Positions 8,449 through 17,725 of a stretch of DNA of 64,000 nucleotides are shown here, one piece after another. The translations under genes were made by a program, and so were the position numbers. Positions within the stretch are counted from its first letter, which is position 1, and each line of letters opens with the position of its first letter. Under the pieces are notes generated by a model that had not been told where the DNA came from, did not search any database, and saw only the letters and a list, made by a program, of their open reading frames with translations. Source of the stretch: Bacillus_BD oryzisoli_A (GTDB lineage: Bacteria; Bacillota; Bacilli; Bacillales; Cytobacillaceae); contig NZ_JBHZRC010000003.1 of assembly GCF_043641075.1 (NCBI RefSeq), forward strand, positions 248,001-312,000, written 5' to 3'.

Positions 8449-10203
8449 TTAGAGCTTAAATCGGTTAATTAATTCTTTTAGTTCCTCCGCCAAGCTTGCA
8501 AGGCTGTTAGCGCTTCGGGCCACTTCTTCAATTGAGCTGCTTGTTTGTTGGCTTGATGCTGAGGTTTCTTCAACCCCTGCCGCAAATTCCTCAGCTGTTG
8601 CGGCAATTTCCTCAATAGAATTATTTATACTTTGGCTGTTTGATGCCATGTCATATAGATTCGTAGAAATGTAGCCAATACTGTTGACCATTTCGATTAC
8701 CGATGTGCTGATCGTATGAAACGTTTCAGATGTCTTTGCAATTTGCGATGTTCCCAGCTCTACTTCAGAATAGCCAGCCTCTAGTGCCTTTGTTATTACA
8801 TGGAAGCCATCCTGGATTTCACGAACAATTCCCGTAATATCCTTAACAGAATGGGCCGTTTGTTCTGCTAATTTCCGTACCTCTTCTGCAACAACAGAAA
8901 ATCCTTTTCCTTGCTCCCCTGCCCTTGCCGCTTCAATGGCTGCATTTAATGCCAGTAAATTTGTTTGTTCGGCCACATCTTTAATCACAGTAACTAATTT
9001 CGAAATTTCCTGTGATTGATGGCTTAAATCATTTACCTTTTGAACAGAATCATTCACAATATGATCGATTTTGGCCATTTGTTTCGTTGAGTCATTCATT
9101 AACCGGCTGCCCGTCTCGGTCATTTCTAGCACCTTGTTTGACGAGTGTTGAATTTGCTCCCCATATTGATTGGCTTCCTGTACTTTTACAGAAAAGGCTG
9201 ACACAGAGCTTGACGCACTACTCGAATGGTTCGCCTGTACTTCGGAGCCTGAAGCTAATTCCTGCATAATTGATGCAACCTGTTCTGAACCTGTCGCTAC
9301 TTCACTGGCTGATTGCGTTAATTCTTCACTTTGACTCGCTAATAATTGGGAAGCATTGGCAATCTGTTCAATCATGTCTCTTAACTTTGACTGTAATATA
9401 TTCATAGAACCAGCCAATACCCCGATCTCATCCTTTGTTTTGATGTGCAGCGGCTCACCGCCAAGATCGGCATTCGCTAGTTGATTCATCCGTTCCGTTA
9501 CCGCTTTAACAGGCTTTGCCATGTTATTAGCAAACATCCAAATCACTGCAATCCCAATAACCAATGCAATACCGGCTGTTAGTAAAAGCGCATTGAGAAC
9601 CACTTTAGCAGGATGGTTAAAATCAATCAAATACGTACTCGCATTCACAACCCATCCCCAGTGAGGGTCTGTCTTTGAATAGGAAATCTTTGATTCAATT
9701 CTATTTTCATCAGTTGGCAGTGGTCTATCATAGTAAACAAATCCACCGCCATCATTCCCAACTTTAATCATTTCCTGAGCATATAGTGAGCCGTTAGAAT
9801 CCTTCTCGTTCCAAAAGTTTTTCCCTTCTAAGCTTGGATGAGCGATTTGTACGCCTTTTTTATCTAAAACAAACAGATAGCCATTTTCACCGAGTTCAAT
9901 ATGATTGTTGACCTCGCGGGTGCCATCCGCCTTTTTCTCCCCTAAAATAGAGATTTTCACCTTTTCCTGTGCTTGCTCTAAGGTTATATTTCCTTTTTCA
10001 ACCTCTTTATTTAAAGAATCAATCATTTCAATAGTCATTTCTACACTATTTTTTAAATTTGTCTTTCCTAGTTGATCTAAACTATTTGTACTGATCTGGT
10101 AGCTTATGATGCTGGCTGCAAGTAAAGGAACGGTTAATAGAAAAATAGAGATTAAAATTAACTTTGACTTAATGGACGAGACAGATAGTGGACGCTTCTT
10201 CAT
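8449..10203 (-). CDS. Methyl-accepting chemotaxis protein (Cache sensor)
   Basis: 584 residues. The ATG at 10203 is preferred because AAAGGAA precedes it by 8 bases; the longer frame (10221) would place this ribosome site inside the coding region. Transmembrane helix near residues 15-35, an extracytoplasmic Cache-type domain (about 36-200, with GYLFVLDKKGVQIAHPS and WGWVVNASTYL), a second transmembrane helix (about 205-228), HAMP, then a long coiled-coil signalling domain with the conserved hairpin tip (VTVIKDVAEQTNLLALNAAIEAARAG region). It should report a small-molecule ligand to CheA/CheW. It lacks a C-terminal CheR pentapeptide. No sigma-D promoter is evident upstream. Confidence 0.93.
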   Translation of the reverse strand: MKKRPLSVSSIKSKLILISIFLLTVPLLAASIISYQISTNSLDQLGKTNLKNSVEMTIEMIDSLNKEVEKGNITLEQAQEKVKISILGEKKADGTREVNNHIELGENGYLFVLDKKGVQIAHPSLEGKNFWNEKDSNGSLYAQEMIKVGNDGGGFVYYDRPLPTDENRIESKISYSKTDPHWGWVVNASTYLIDFNHPAKVVLNALLLTAGIALVIGIAVIWMFANNMAKPVKAVTERMNQLANADLGGEPLHIKTKDEIGVLAGSMNILQSKLRDMIEQIANASQLLASQSEELTQSASEVATGSEQVASIMQELASGSEVQANHSSSASSSVSAFSVKVQEANQYGEQIQHSSNKVLEMTETGSRLMNDSTKQMAKIDHIVNDSVQKVNDLSHQSQEISKLVTVIKDVAEQTNLLALNAAIEAARAGEQGKGFSVVAEEVRKLAEQTAHSVKDITGIVREIQDGFHVITKALEAGYSEVELGTSQIAKTSETFHTISTSVIEMVNSIGYISTNLYDMASNSQSINNSIEEIAATAEEFAAGVEETSASSQQTSSSIEEVARSANSLASLAEELKELINRFKL

Positions 10204-10498
10204 AATATAGATTCCTTTCATTCATAAGATTTTTATCAATTTATTTAATCCTTTGTGAAAACAAAAGAATAGTTAGGATGGTTTCTCTACTAAAGAGCAA
10301 GACTATCCTTTTTCCCGTCGTTTTCTATTCGTTGCGGTACTTTATACCTACTTTGTTCAAATATATTTCATTACCTTTCGAATTACAACTATTTTTTCAA
10401 AATAATTTATAAAATTTAATATTTTCGTATAATTTGCTCCCATAAAAAAATCAAGCCCAATATGTCTGTGGCATTGCTTATGCACATATCCTTCTAAA

Positions 10499-10543
10499 CA
10501 CAAAAAAAGCGCATTTCTTTTTTTCAGAAATGCGCTTTTGTAA
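10499..10543. terminator. Bidirectional terminator-like hairpin
   Basis: AAAAGCGCATTTCT and AGAAATGCGCTTTT form a perfect 14-bp stem with A/T runs on both sides. It lies in the 10204-10763 gap between the SWIM gene and the chemoreceptor; no other feature is supported in that gap apart from the terminator at 10698. Confidence 0.6.
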
Positions 10544-10697
10544 AATAGTGAACCTGGTTATTTAAAGATGGGAATAGTATATTTACTAATCTAATAGCAT
10601 CATTTTGGCAAAACGGCTCATACAATAGATACTTTATATCAGTGTTAGCTACATTTTCAAATCATGGACACTTTATGAGTGATTAAAAACGAATAGA

Positions 10698-10735
10698 AAA
10701 GGCCCTGCGGAGAAATTTCCCTACAGAGCCTCTAA
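10698..10735 (-). terminator. Terminator of the SWIM-domain gene
   Basis: Minus strand AGAGGCTCTGTAGGG pairs with CTCCGCAGGGCCT, followed by TTTTC, about 30 bases beyond the stop at 10764. Confidence 0.7.
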
Positions 10736-10763
10736 TGATCTTAAAAATTGAACATTAAACCTA

Positions 10764-12431
10764 CTATTTTACTTGTCCCAATTCATCTACAAAAGCCGGC
10801 CTTTTCTTATATAGATCTATTAGTTCGTCTATCAATTCGATTTGTTTTGGCTTTCCCGCGAACTTTCTATACTTCGTTATTTTGCGACATACTCCTTGAT
10901 ATTCTCTCCGATTGGATGAAGCACTCGCAGCAGAATAGAGATAATTCTTATAGACTTCTATCACTTCTTCTTTAAATGTATGGAATAACTTCTCGGCATA
11001 ATTTTCTATGTAGCTGGGATTATTTCGAACAAACTCCAATAGTTCTTCAAGATCATTTTCTTCCTCAATCAGCTTAAGGTATACCTGATTCGTGTACCAT
11101 CCTTTCGCTGTTTTCAGTTCACTTTTTAAATTTCTATAGAAGGAATCTTGATTTTCTGCTGCTAATTCTTTTAAATCCCTATAATATTCAAAGTCTCCAT
11201 TGAACAAAAGTTCCTTTGCTAAGATTTGCTGTTCTTCTTTTAAGGAAAGAAATTTATAAGCTGTGTACCTAAATTTTTTCCACTGTGATACTAATCCTGG
11301 GTATTGTTGATCCTGCATCTCTCCTTCTTTCGCCACTTCAATTACTTTGTGGTACTTCTTCTCCTGAAGGTATTGATCTAGTAATTGCTCTCGGAAGGAC
11401 GAAAATTGAAGATGCTCGTGAATAAATCTCTCTGCTTCTTCATGGGTACCATATTGCTCAGTGAGCTGAAACAATAGCTGGAGTATACTTTCATTGCTAT
11501 ATTGTGTGTACCTCTCGCTTGATTTGTGATCAAGCATGGATTCCAGTTTCAATCTCAGCTGCTCCCTATGGATTTCATCATCAGCAAATTCCAAAAGAAT
11601 GGTTAATAAATCAATCTTGAAATCTTCCCACCCCTCAAACATATCATGATCCGTCTGGGCTACTAGTTTCTCAAATATCTCTGCTCTTTGGTCCATACCA
11701 TTTTGACTTGTGGCAATTTCCTCTATCATTTCTAGTGTTTCCTTCACAAGAAAACCGATGTCCCCGTTGGAATCATCTGCGTATTGGAACGCACCGATTG
11801 CTTCCTCAAGCAATAACATAACGATATCCAGTGCCACTAGCGAATCTTCTGTACTTCTTGCCTTATCTAATACACCCTCCATTTCGCTTACAAAAGCACC
11901 CGCATTTCGATAGTTAATAAACCCTTCCCTGCCTGCATACTTCCGTACGATTGACTGAATGAGCTCCTGACAGCCCCCAAGCTCCTGTTGCTGATTACCA
12001 GTTGAGTATCTAACGATGAGACTCTTTTCTAATGTAGCATCATCATTTGCGAAATCTATAATAATATCGATCAATTCTTCTTTTGAAAGATTACTTAAAA
12101 CCTCTTGAATTGTTGCTCGCTTGCGGGGCTTGTTCGTTAAATGGTTCGTTGTAGCTTTATTGTTAATCATTTGAACTAATTGATAATAGGCCGCAACCTC
12201 GTGCTTACATACAGGTCCAAAATCATAGGGACAATCACATTCGGAATATAGAATCTCTCCGTTATCCCCTAGCTCAACTAGTACTTCGTAGTCATCGCTG
12301 CCCTCAATATGAAAAATATATTCGTTTTCGGATTGTTCATAGGCTTCTAAGACATTTCCTTCGATGTAATAGTTGTATCCTCTGTCTACTATCGTTCTAT
12401 CTATAATTTTTTTAAAATTATTAAGGTTCAT
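10764..12431 (-). CDS. SWIM zinc-finger protein
   Basis: 555 residues. The N-terminal 80 residues hold a beta-rich region and a SWIM zinc finger, C65-D-C67 ... C75-K-H77 (CxCx7CxH), typical of proteins that bind DNA or protein partners. The remaining 470 residues are acidic and helical with tetratricopeptide-like spacing, common in stand-alone bacterial SWIM proteins. Such proteins often sit beside SNF2-type helicases, but none is seen here. Function is unknown beyond zinc binding. Start at the ATG at 12431; no alternative ATG nearby. Confidence 0.8.
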   Translation of the reverse strand: MNLNNFKKIIDRTIVDRGYNYYIEGNVLEAYEQSENEYIFHIEGSDDYEVLVELGDNGEILYSECDCPYDFGPVCKHEVAAYYQLVQMINNKATTNHLTNKPRKRATIQEVLSNLSKEELIDIIIDFANDDATLEKSLIVRYSTGNQQQELGGCQELIQSIVRKYAGREGFINYRNAGAFVSEMEGVLDKARSTEDSLVALDIVMLLLEEAIGAFQYADDSNGDIGFLVKETLEMIEEIATSQNGMDQRAEIFEKLVAQTDHDMFEGWEDFKIDLLTILLEFADDEIHREQLRLKLESMLDHKSSERYTQYSNESILQLLFQLTEQYGTHEEAERFIHEHLQFSSFREQLLDQYLQEKKYHKVIEVAKEGEMQDQQYPGLVSQWKKFRYTAYKFLSLKEEQQILAKELLFNGDFEYYRDLKELAAENQDSFYRNLKSELKTAKGWYTNQVYLKLIEEENDLEELLEFVRNNPSYIENYAEKLFHTFKEEVIEVYKNYLYSAASASSNRREYQGVCRKITKYRKFAGKPKQIELIDELIDLYKKRPAFVDELGQVK

Positions 12432-12470
12432 TTCCAGCCCCGCCTATTCCAGATATGTGAACTTACATTT

Positions 12471-12706
12471 TTACTCATTGCTCTTATTTTTTCTTAGCAA
12501 CGCTTCAGCCTCTTTAATCCCGGACTCTGTTAAATAAACCGACTTAGATCTGTTACTCCCTCGAATTAAATCCGCATCCGTTAATTCATCCAGAACCTCA
12601 AACGGATATCCCTTCCAGCTTCGTCTCATTTCTGCGGGAAGGTCAGTTTCTTTCCATGATGTTAGGTATAACAATACCAGCGTAAGTCTTTAATTTGTTT
12701 TTCCAT
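12471..12706 (-). pseudogene. DUF6429-like gene with a frameshift
   Basis: From 12674 down, the frame reads LYLTSWKETDLPAEMRRSWK and then a winged-helix-like tail (LTESGIKEAEALL), resembling small DUF6429 proteins. The expected beginning is found in another frame: ATG at 12706 reads MEKQIKDL, and restoring one base near 12688 would give MEKQIKDLTLVLLYLTSWKE. A single-base deletion therefore seems to have split the gene; a sequencing error is the alternative. A TTG start inside the remaining frame is possible but would remove the first helix. It lies 39 bases upstream of the SWIM gene. Confidence 0.55.
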
Positions 12707-12856
12707 GATTATTAGCGTTTTATTTTAGCTTATTAGAAAAAATAGTTATTTACAAGATTGTGTAGATATCATTAGCTCTGATTGTCCTCGCGTCCAATAA
12801 TAATTGGAAAATATAATATATGGCTCTAGCCTACCCCGCAATTGTTCGAGACAACT

Positions 12857-12886
12857 AAAAAAGTAACCCCAGAAATTTCCTGAGGT
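12857..12886 (-). terminator. Terminator hairpin
   Basis: Minus strand AACCTCAG/CTGGGGTT stem with a GAAATTT loop, then ACTTTTTT. Second in series after the giant flagellin gene. Apart from this and the hairpin at 13018, the stretch 12707-13050 shows nothing recognisable. Confidence 0.6.
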
Positions 12887-13017
12887 TTATAAAATATATT
12901 CTTTGAACTTAAAATTGTGAAACAAGATTATTCGATGGATGCCTGGAAACAAGCTAGCCATATATTGAAATTATGGATTAATTTTTAAGTACTAAGATGT
13001 AAGTATTTTCCTACAGT

Positions 13018-13053
13018 AAAAAAAGAAGCAAGAGAACCGTCCCTCTGCTTCTA
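13018..13053 (-). terminator. Terminator built from a GAGAACCGTCCC palindrome
   Basis: AGAAGCAGAG ... CTCTTGCTTCT arms enclose GGGACGGTT, followed by eight T residues on the minus strand. It overlaps the stop codon of the giant flagellin gene. The core GAGAACCGTCCC recurs at about 40655 and, as a larger palindrome, at 18606-18708. Confidence 0.75.
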
Positions 13054-16000
13054 CTTCAGTAATTCTATGATTCGTTCGTGGGATTGTTTTAGTTGGGATG
13101 TTAGTGCTTGCTGAGTTTGGGCTAGCAGTTGGTCTTTCATTAGATTCATTGATTCTTTGGCCATATCGGTATCTGCGATTCGGCTCAAGGAGGCGATTGT
13201 GTTTTCTTCCATTACGGATAAGTTTGATGCAATATGGTCTAATGTGTTTTCCATTGCACCCATTTTTCCTAGTTCACCTAAGACAAAATTAAAAGCATGA
13301 TCAATCACTTCCAGACCTTTCGCTGCATCCTCATATGTGCGAACACAAATGATATCCGTATCTCTTAGCATATTGTCAAAAGATGATATTTCTAGGTTTA
13401 GTGTTTGTCCCGCATTTGCACCGACTTGAAAGGTGAAATCATTTGCTTGATAGCCCGTGTTTTGTCTGGCACGATAATCTACTGATAAAGTGTTTTTTCC
13501 AAGTTGCGCTGTTATTTTATCATGCTTTAGTACGATTTTGTTATCTTGTAATAGGTATTGATCTGTTGTTAACTTAGAACCATTCAACGTAACAGATAAA
13601 CTTGTTGGGTCAATTTCTGCTTTTATCAAGCTATCGTCCGTTTCGTGATCGCAATAATTCTTTGAATCATTATAAAACCCACTGTCGTTTAATGCTATTT
13701 CAATAGACTCCAAATATTGTACCGATAAATTGATACTTGACATATCCTTTGTTACATCAGGACGAGCATCACCGACAATTTCAACCTGACCATTACGGAA
13801 TACATAGCCCCCATTTGTATCATCGGCTTCCTGTATCTCCAGTCCGTTCATTATCACCTTATATATTGAAGAACCTTGGTCTACACTCAATTTCAAATCA
13901 TTCGCAGAAATAGAATAGACGTAAAAATCCCCTGCATTATCATTTTTCGTCGGTCGGAAGGACCCATGTAGTGACAGCTGGTTTGTATCCCGATTAATGG
14001 TAAAACCATCTGTTTCATTATAAGGAACCTCTTCCCCATTTTTATATACCCTGATGGCACGTGGTACAGATTGATCCATTACACCATAGTCCAATGTTGT
14101 CGTTGAAAGGTTAAAATCATATGTATCATTCCCGGCCACAACCTTTGGATTTTCATAGACATAGTCCACCTTAACATCAAATGTTGAGGAAGTCCCAGCT
14201 TTAGGGCGAGCATTACCATATAATTCAATCCGATTCGTGGCCTGATTATAAATATACCCATTTGTTTTTGTCGGATCATAACTAACTTCTGCTCCATCAA
14301 CCTTAACCATGAAGGTGGACGGGCCCGTTTCCCCATAGGTCTCAGCAGGGTACGTTAAGGGAATTTCAACAACTCCGTCAAAATGATTGGTATCACCTGT
14401 TGGAACGACCATCTGAATTGAATACGTATCATTTACGTCTGGACGACTTGTTCCATACAATTCGATTGTATTTGTTGTTGAATTATATTGAAAACCATCT
14501 ACATCGGAATAGGCAATTTCCTCCGTTCCATTCCTTAGAACTCGGATGGAGCCGTCTGCACTTCCCAAATTGTAAACCTCCGGATATTGATTTAACTTGA
14601 TTCCAAAAACATTTCCGGAAGTTGATGTGTCATCATAATAATATTCGAACCGCACTTTTTGGTTTGTCAGTACATCGGGCCTTGCATCGCCATAAAGATT
14701 TATGTACCCGCTTTCAAACGTATATCCATTAGACCTCGTTTCATCATAGGCGATTTCTTTTTCTCCGACAAAAACACGTAAAGAACGATAGGTGTCCAAA
14801 TCAGGATCTTTCAGGTTATATGTATCGATATGACTGCTCAAGGGAATATGTAATATTCCATTTTGTTCGTCCCAATCATTAAAAAAACTAATTTGGACCG
14901 ATTCATCATGTTTAGGTCGAAGAGTCCCATAAAATTCTATAATTCCCTTATCATCATCCACAAAAACACCATTTGTTCCTTCGATATCAGCAGGCCTTTC
15001 AGAGAGCAGCTGATCATTTCCTACAATTGTATCGCCGACACGAATTTTTAATGAATGTGGACCATTCCCATCATGCATATTGTATATTTCCGCATCGGAT
15101 GAGATTGGAGTCGTAAAGATGCCATTTCCTTGGTCATTTGATACATAAGAAAAAGAATAATAATCCTGTGCATAATCCTCAGGCTCATTCCCAATAATCG
15201 CTTCTCCGTAAAAAGAAATCGTATTACCTGAAACCGTATAATAGCCGTCATCCGGAGTTATGCCAGTGCCATCCCAATAAGTCAATTCCCTTGCCCCATT
15301 ATCATTCTCCTTCTGAATAATGAGTGAGGCATTAGGCGTATTCATTCTGTACAAATTGGGTGGCATTGGCAATGTTATAGTGTTGTTTATTGGCGGCAAA
15401 TTGAGTGTATCTGAGGTAGGAATGATACTTTCCGGACCACCAACCACCGTTTGACTCACGAGATTCACATCAACCTTTTGGAGATTTCCTTTATTATCGG
15501 AATAGACAAAAGATGTTCCTCCATCCTCATCAACAATGGGTGAAAAGCTATAACCGTTGCTACCATCATTGGCATTATACTGAAAATTGTCAACTTCAAT
15601 CCAGATTCCTGATGCGGAGGAATACTTTTGCAAATAGAGAGTGGAACCAGAATCAGAAAGCCTCATTTGATTATCCTTACTTACTTTTTGGGTAACACCA
15701 ATGGCATCTTCGTTTTTAACAGGTGCAGCACTTCCATCAATCGGAACTACATATTTTCCACCATCACGGCTGGACATAAAAACAATGGATGTACCGTCAG
15801 TTGTCCACTGAGGTTGATAATCACTGACCGTAGTACCTGTATACCTTTTTGGAAGAAAGGAGTTACTTACGATGGAAGAAGTATATTCATAACTCTTCAC
15901 CGTTTGACTCACTGGGCTAATGACATTGTAACTGACATCATTTCTTTCTGTTTGCAAAGTTCGAGGCTGTGCTACCTCTTTTAGTTGAATATCCTTTTGC

Positions 16001-16482
16001 GCTGTACGATTTTCATACACATACTCACCAGGCACTGTATTGGATAAAATTTTCATCCCGTTAAATTCTGTACTTTTAACAACATCATTCAGATTCTTCT
16101 TTAGATCATCTATCTCATTTTGAATGATAAGAGTATCAGCAGATGTCAATGAACCCGATTGATCACTTAACTCGGAATACGTCCCATTCATCGATTGAAC
16201 AGTTAACTCCCGAATTCTATGTAGGATATCCGTCATTTCCTGCATCGCACCGTCCGCGACCTGAACCAATGAAGTCGCGTCCTGTACATTACGGATGGCC
16301 TGATTACTGCCCCTTGATAATGCAAGCATTTTTTGACTAATGGCTAATCCTGAAGCATCATTTGCAGCTGAACGAATTCTCTGTCCTGTTGCAAGCTTTT
16401 CGATTGTTTTCTCTAGGCTTGTCTGAGTTCGTTTCATTTTATTATTTAAAATCATGTTTAGTCCGCTGCCGCTAATAATCAT
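13051..16482 (-). CDS. Giant flagellin with propeller-like and tandem repeat inserts
   Basis: 1143 residues, about three to four times a usual flagellin. Residues 1-147 are a clear flagellin N-terminal D0/D1 region (LEKLATGQRIRSAANDASGL type, then STEFNGMKIL), and 1040-1143 the C-terminal partner (SRIADTDMAKESM ... LLAQTQQALTSQ). Between them, about 200-350 reads like TolB/PD40-type beta-propeller blades (PQWTTDGTSIVFMSSRDGG). Residues about 375-1003 hold roughly eight repeats of about 78 residues with the signature NGYxYNxxTNxIELYGxARP. Two cysteines (944, 1046) are present, unusual for an exported flagellin. AAGGTGA precedes the ATG, and a sigma-D promoter lies 78 bases upstream. It should be surface-displayed on or with the filament; the job of the insert is unknown. 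Confidence 0.9.
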   Translation of the reverse strand: MIISGSGLNMILNNKMKRTQTSLEKTIEKLATGQRIRSAANDASGLAISQKMLALSRGSNQAIRNVQDATSLVQVADGAMQEMTDILHRIRELTVQSMNGTYSELSDQSGSLTSADTLIIQNEIDDLKKNLNDVVKSTEFNGMKILSNTVPGEYVYENRTAQKDIQLKEVAQPRTLQTERNDVSYNVISPVSQTVKSYEYTSSIVSNSFLPKRYTGTTVSDYQPQWTTDGTSIVFMSSRDGGKYVVPIDGSAAPVKNEDAIGVTQKVSKDNQMRLSDSGSTLYLQKYSSASGIWIEVDNFQYNANDGSNGYSFSPIVDEDGGTSFVYSDNKGNLQKVDVNLVSQTVVGGPESIIPTSDTLNLPPINNTITLPMPPNLYRMNTPNASLIIQKENDNGARELTYWDGTGITPDDGYYTVSGNTISFYGEAIIGNEPEDYAQDYYSFSYVSNDQGNGIFTTPISSDAEIYNMHDGNGPHSLKIRVGDTIVGNDQLLSERPADIEGTNGVFVDDDKGIIEFYGTLRPKHDESVQISFFNDWDEQNGILHIPLSSHIDTYNLKDPDLDTYRSLRVFVGEKEIAYDETRSNGYTFESGYINLYGDARPDVLTNQKVRFEYYYDDTSTSGNVFGIKLNQYPEVYNLGSADGSIRVLRNGTEEIAYSDVDGFQYNSTTNTIELYGTSRPDVNDTYSIQMVVPTGDTNHFDGVVEIPLTYPAETYGETGPSTFMVKVDGAEVSYDPTKTNGYIYNQATNRIELYGNARPKAGTSSTFDVKVDYVYENPKVVAGNDTYDFNLSTTTLDYGVMDQSVPRAIRVYKNGEEVPYNETDGFTINRDTNQLSLHGSFRPTKNDNAGDFYVYSISANDLKLSVDQGSSIYKVIMNGLEIQEADDTNGGYVFRNGQVEIVGDARPDVTKDMSSINLSVQYLESIEIALNDSGFYNDSKNYCDHETDDSLIKAEIDPTSLSVTLNGSKLTTDQYLLQDNKIVLKHDKITAQLGKNTLSVDYRARQNTGYQANDFTFQVGANAGQTLNLEISSFDNMLRDTDIICVRTYEDAAKGLEVIDHAFNFVLGELGKMGAMENTLDHIASNLSVMEENTIASLSRIADTDMAKESMNLMKDQLLAQTQQALTSQLKQSHERIIELLK

Positions 16483-16559
16483 TGTGTCACCTTGTTTCTT
16501 TAATAAAGCATTTTTATCGATAGGATTTTATTTTTTCCGTCCATTAAAGGTTAGTATTT

Positions 16560-16585
16560 ATATCGGCAAATATCTTTTATTTTTA
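16560..16585 (-). promoter_or_regulatory. Sigma-D promoter of the giant flagellin
   Basis: Minus strand TAAA, 14-base spacer, GCCGATAT: a full match to the Bacillus motility sigma-factor consensus. It is 78 bases before the start codon and is the only strong signal in the 16483-16789 gap. Confidence 0.85.
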
Positions 16586-16789
16586 ATATAAATTCTTCTC
16601 TTTAATTGAGAATGAACCAACAAAAGTAAATCAGAAAATCCTTCAATAATTAGATCAGCTTTAAATTGTTTGGAATATTCATGTGGAACAATATTTCTTA
16701 GGTAGCACCTGTAAGATAACATATTTTTACAATTTACGTTATAATTATAATGGAACATACATTCTTATATTGAGAGTGGGGGGATTAAT

Positions 16790-17644
16790 TTGGAGTCACT
16801 TACGCCAGTTCAATTTAATGTACTAATCGGAAGTATACTTGGTGATGGAGAGATTACCAAAATTTATAAGAATAGTCGAAGAAAAAATCATAGTTACCGC
16901 GAACATTTCAGCATTGAGCAAAAAGAGTATCGAAAGTGGAAAATTTCTTTCCTGGATGAACTGCTTTATTTAACTCCCAAAAGCCATACTGTTCGTTCTG
17001 CTTCGTTACCCTTATTCACAAAATTATATCCTTATTTTTATAATGAACAAGGTACCAAACAGATGCCTTCTGATCTTTTAAAATCCTGCAGCCTGCCTCA
17101 CTTCCTAGCAATCCTCTATATGGATGATGGATCATTATGTATCTCTCACCGTATCAATCATCTTAAGAAACGAATCTACCTTACACCACATATTTATTTA
17201 TATCTGCAATGCTATTCAATTGAAGAACTATCATTTCTAAAAAAACATATTACAGATATGTTTGGAATTTTATTTCATACGAGTGCTAGAAAAGACGGAC
17301 AGGGATTTATTTTAAAAACTACTTCTGTTAAAGAAACATATAGATTCCTTGATTTAATTAATCCTATCACTAATTCATGTGATTCTATGTACTACAAAAC
17401 ATCTTGGACATTCCGCCTTGATGAAGAAAAAATAAAATGGAACACCAAATTGCCAGATTACCAAGTGTTAGCTAGCAGTTCCGAACGTTCAAAACCCTAC
17501 ACTAATGAAGAAATTGAGCTATTAATCGAATTAAAAGAAAATGGTATGGCCATGCAAAAGATTGCTGATACTTTACAGAGAAGTTATTGGTCTGTAGCTT
17601 ATAAATGGAGTGATATTAATAACAATAAATTAGGAAGATGGTAG
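16790..17644 (+). CDS. LAGLIDADG homing endonuclease
   Basis: 284 residues from a TTG start behind GTGGGGGG. Two LAGLIDADG-type helices are present, LIGSILGDG (12-20, D19) and FLAILYMDDGS (105-115, D112/D113), indicating a single-chain enzyme with two pseudo-symmetric halves. The C-terminal 50 residues (YTNEEIELLIELKENGMA then a helix-turn-helix) look like a Myb-type DNA-binding addition. It is free-standing and on the opposite strand to the flagellins, ending about 80 bases before the intron-bearing flagellin remnant. The likely job is cleavage of intron-less flagellin alleles to spread the introns, but its target is inference. A minus-strand terminator lies just after it. Confidence 0.85.
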   Translation: MESLTPVQFNVLIGSILGDGEITKIYKNSRRKNHSYREHFSIEQKEYRKWKISFLDELLYLTPKSHTVRSASLPLFTKLYPYFYNEQGTKQMPSDLLKSCSLPHFLAILYMDDGSLCISHRINHLKKRIYLTPHIYLYLQCYSIEELSFLKKHITDMFGILFHTSARKDGQGFILKTTSVKETYRFLDLINPITNSCDSMYYKTSWTFRLDEEKIKWNTKLPDYQVLASSSERSKPYTNEEIELLIELKENGMAMQKIADTLQRSYWSVAYKWSDINNNKLGRW

Positions 17645-17677
17645 ATAAATATTGGATGATTCCAAGATTCCACCATC

Positions 17678-17709
17678 AAAAAAGGGACTCTAACAATGCT
17701 AGAATCCCT
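17678..17709 (-). terminator. Terminator of the flagellin remnant
   Basis: Minus strand GGGATTCTA/TAGAGTCCC stem with a GCATTGT loop, then six T residues, 17 bases after the stop of the flagellin tail. Confidence 0.8.
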
Positions 17710-17725
17710 TTCATATAATATAAAA

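Noticed and set aside
15628..15984. 118-codon plus-strand frame inside the giant flagellin
   Set aside because: Antisense of repeat-coding sequence, no recognisable domain.
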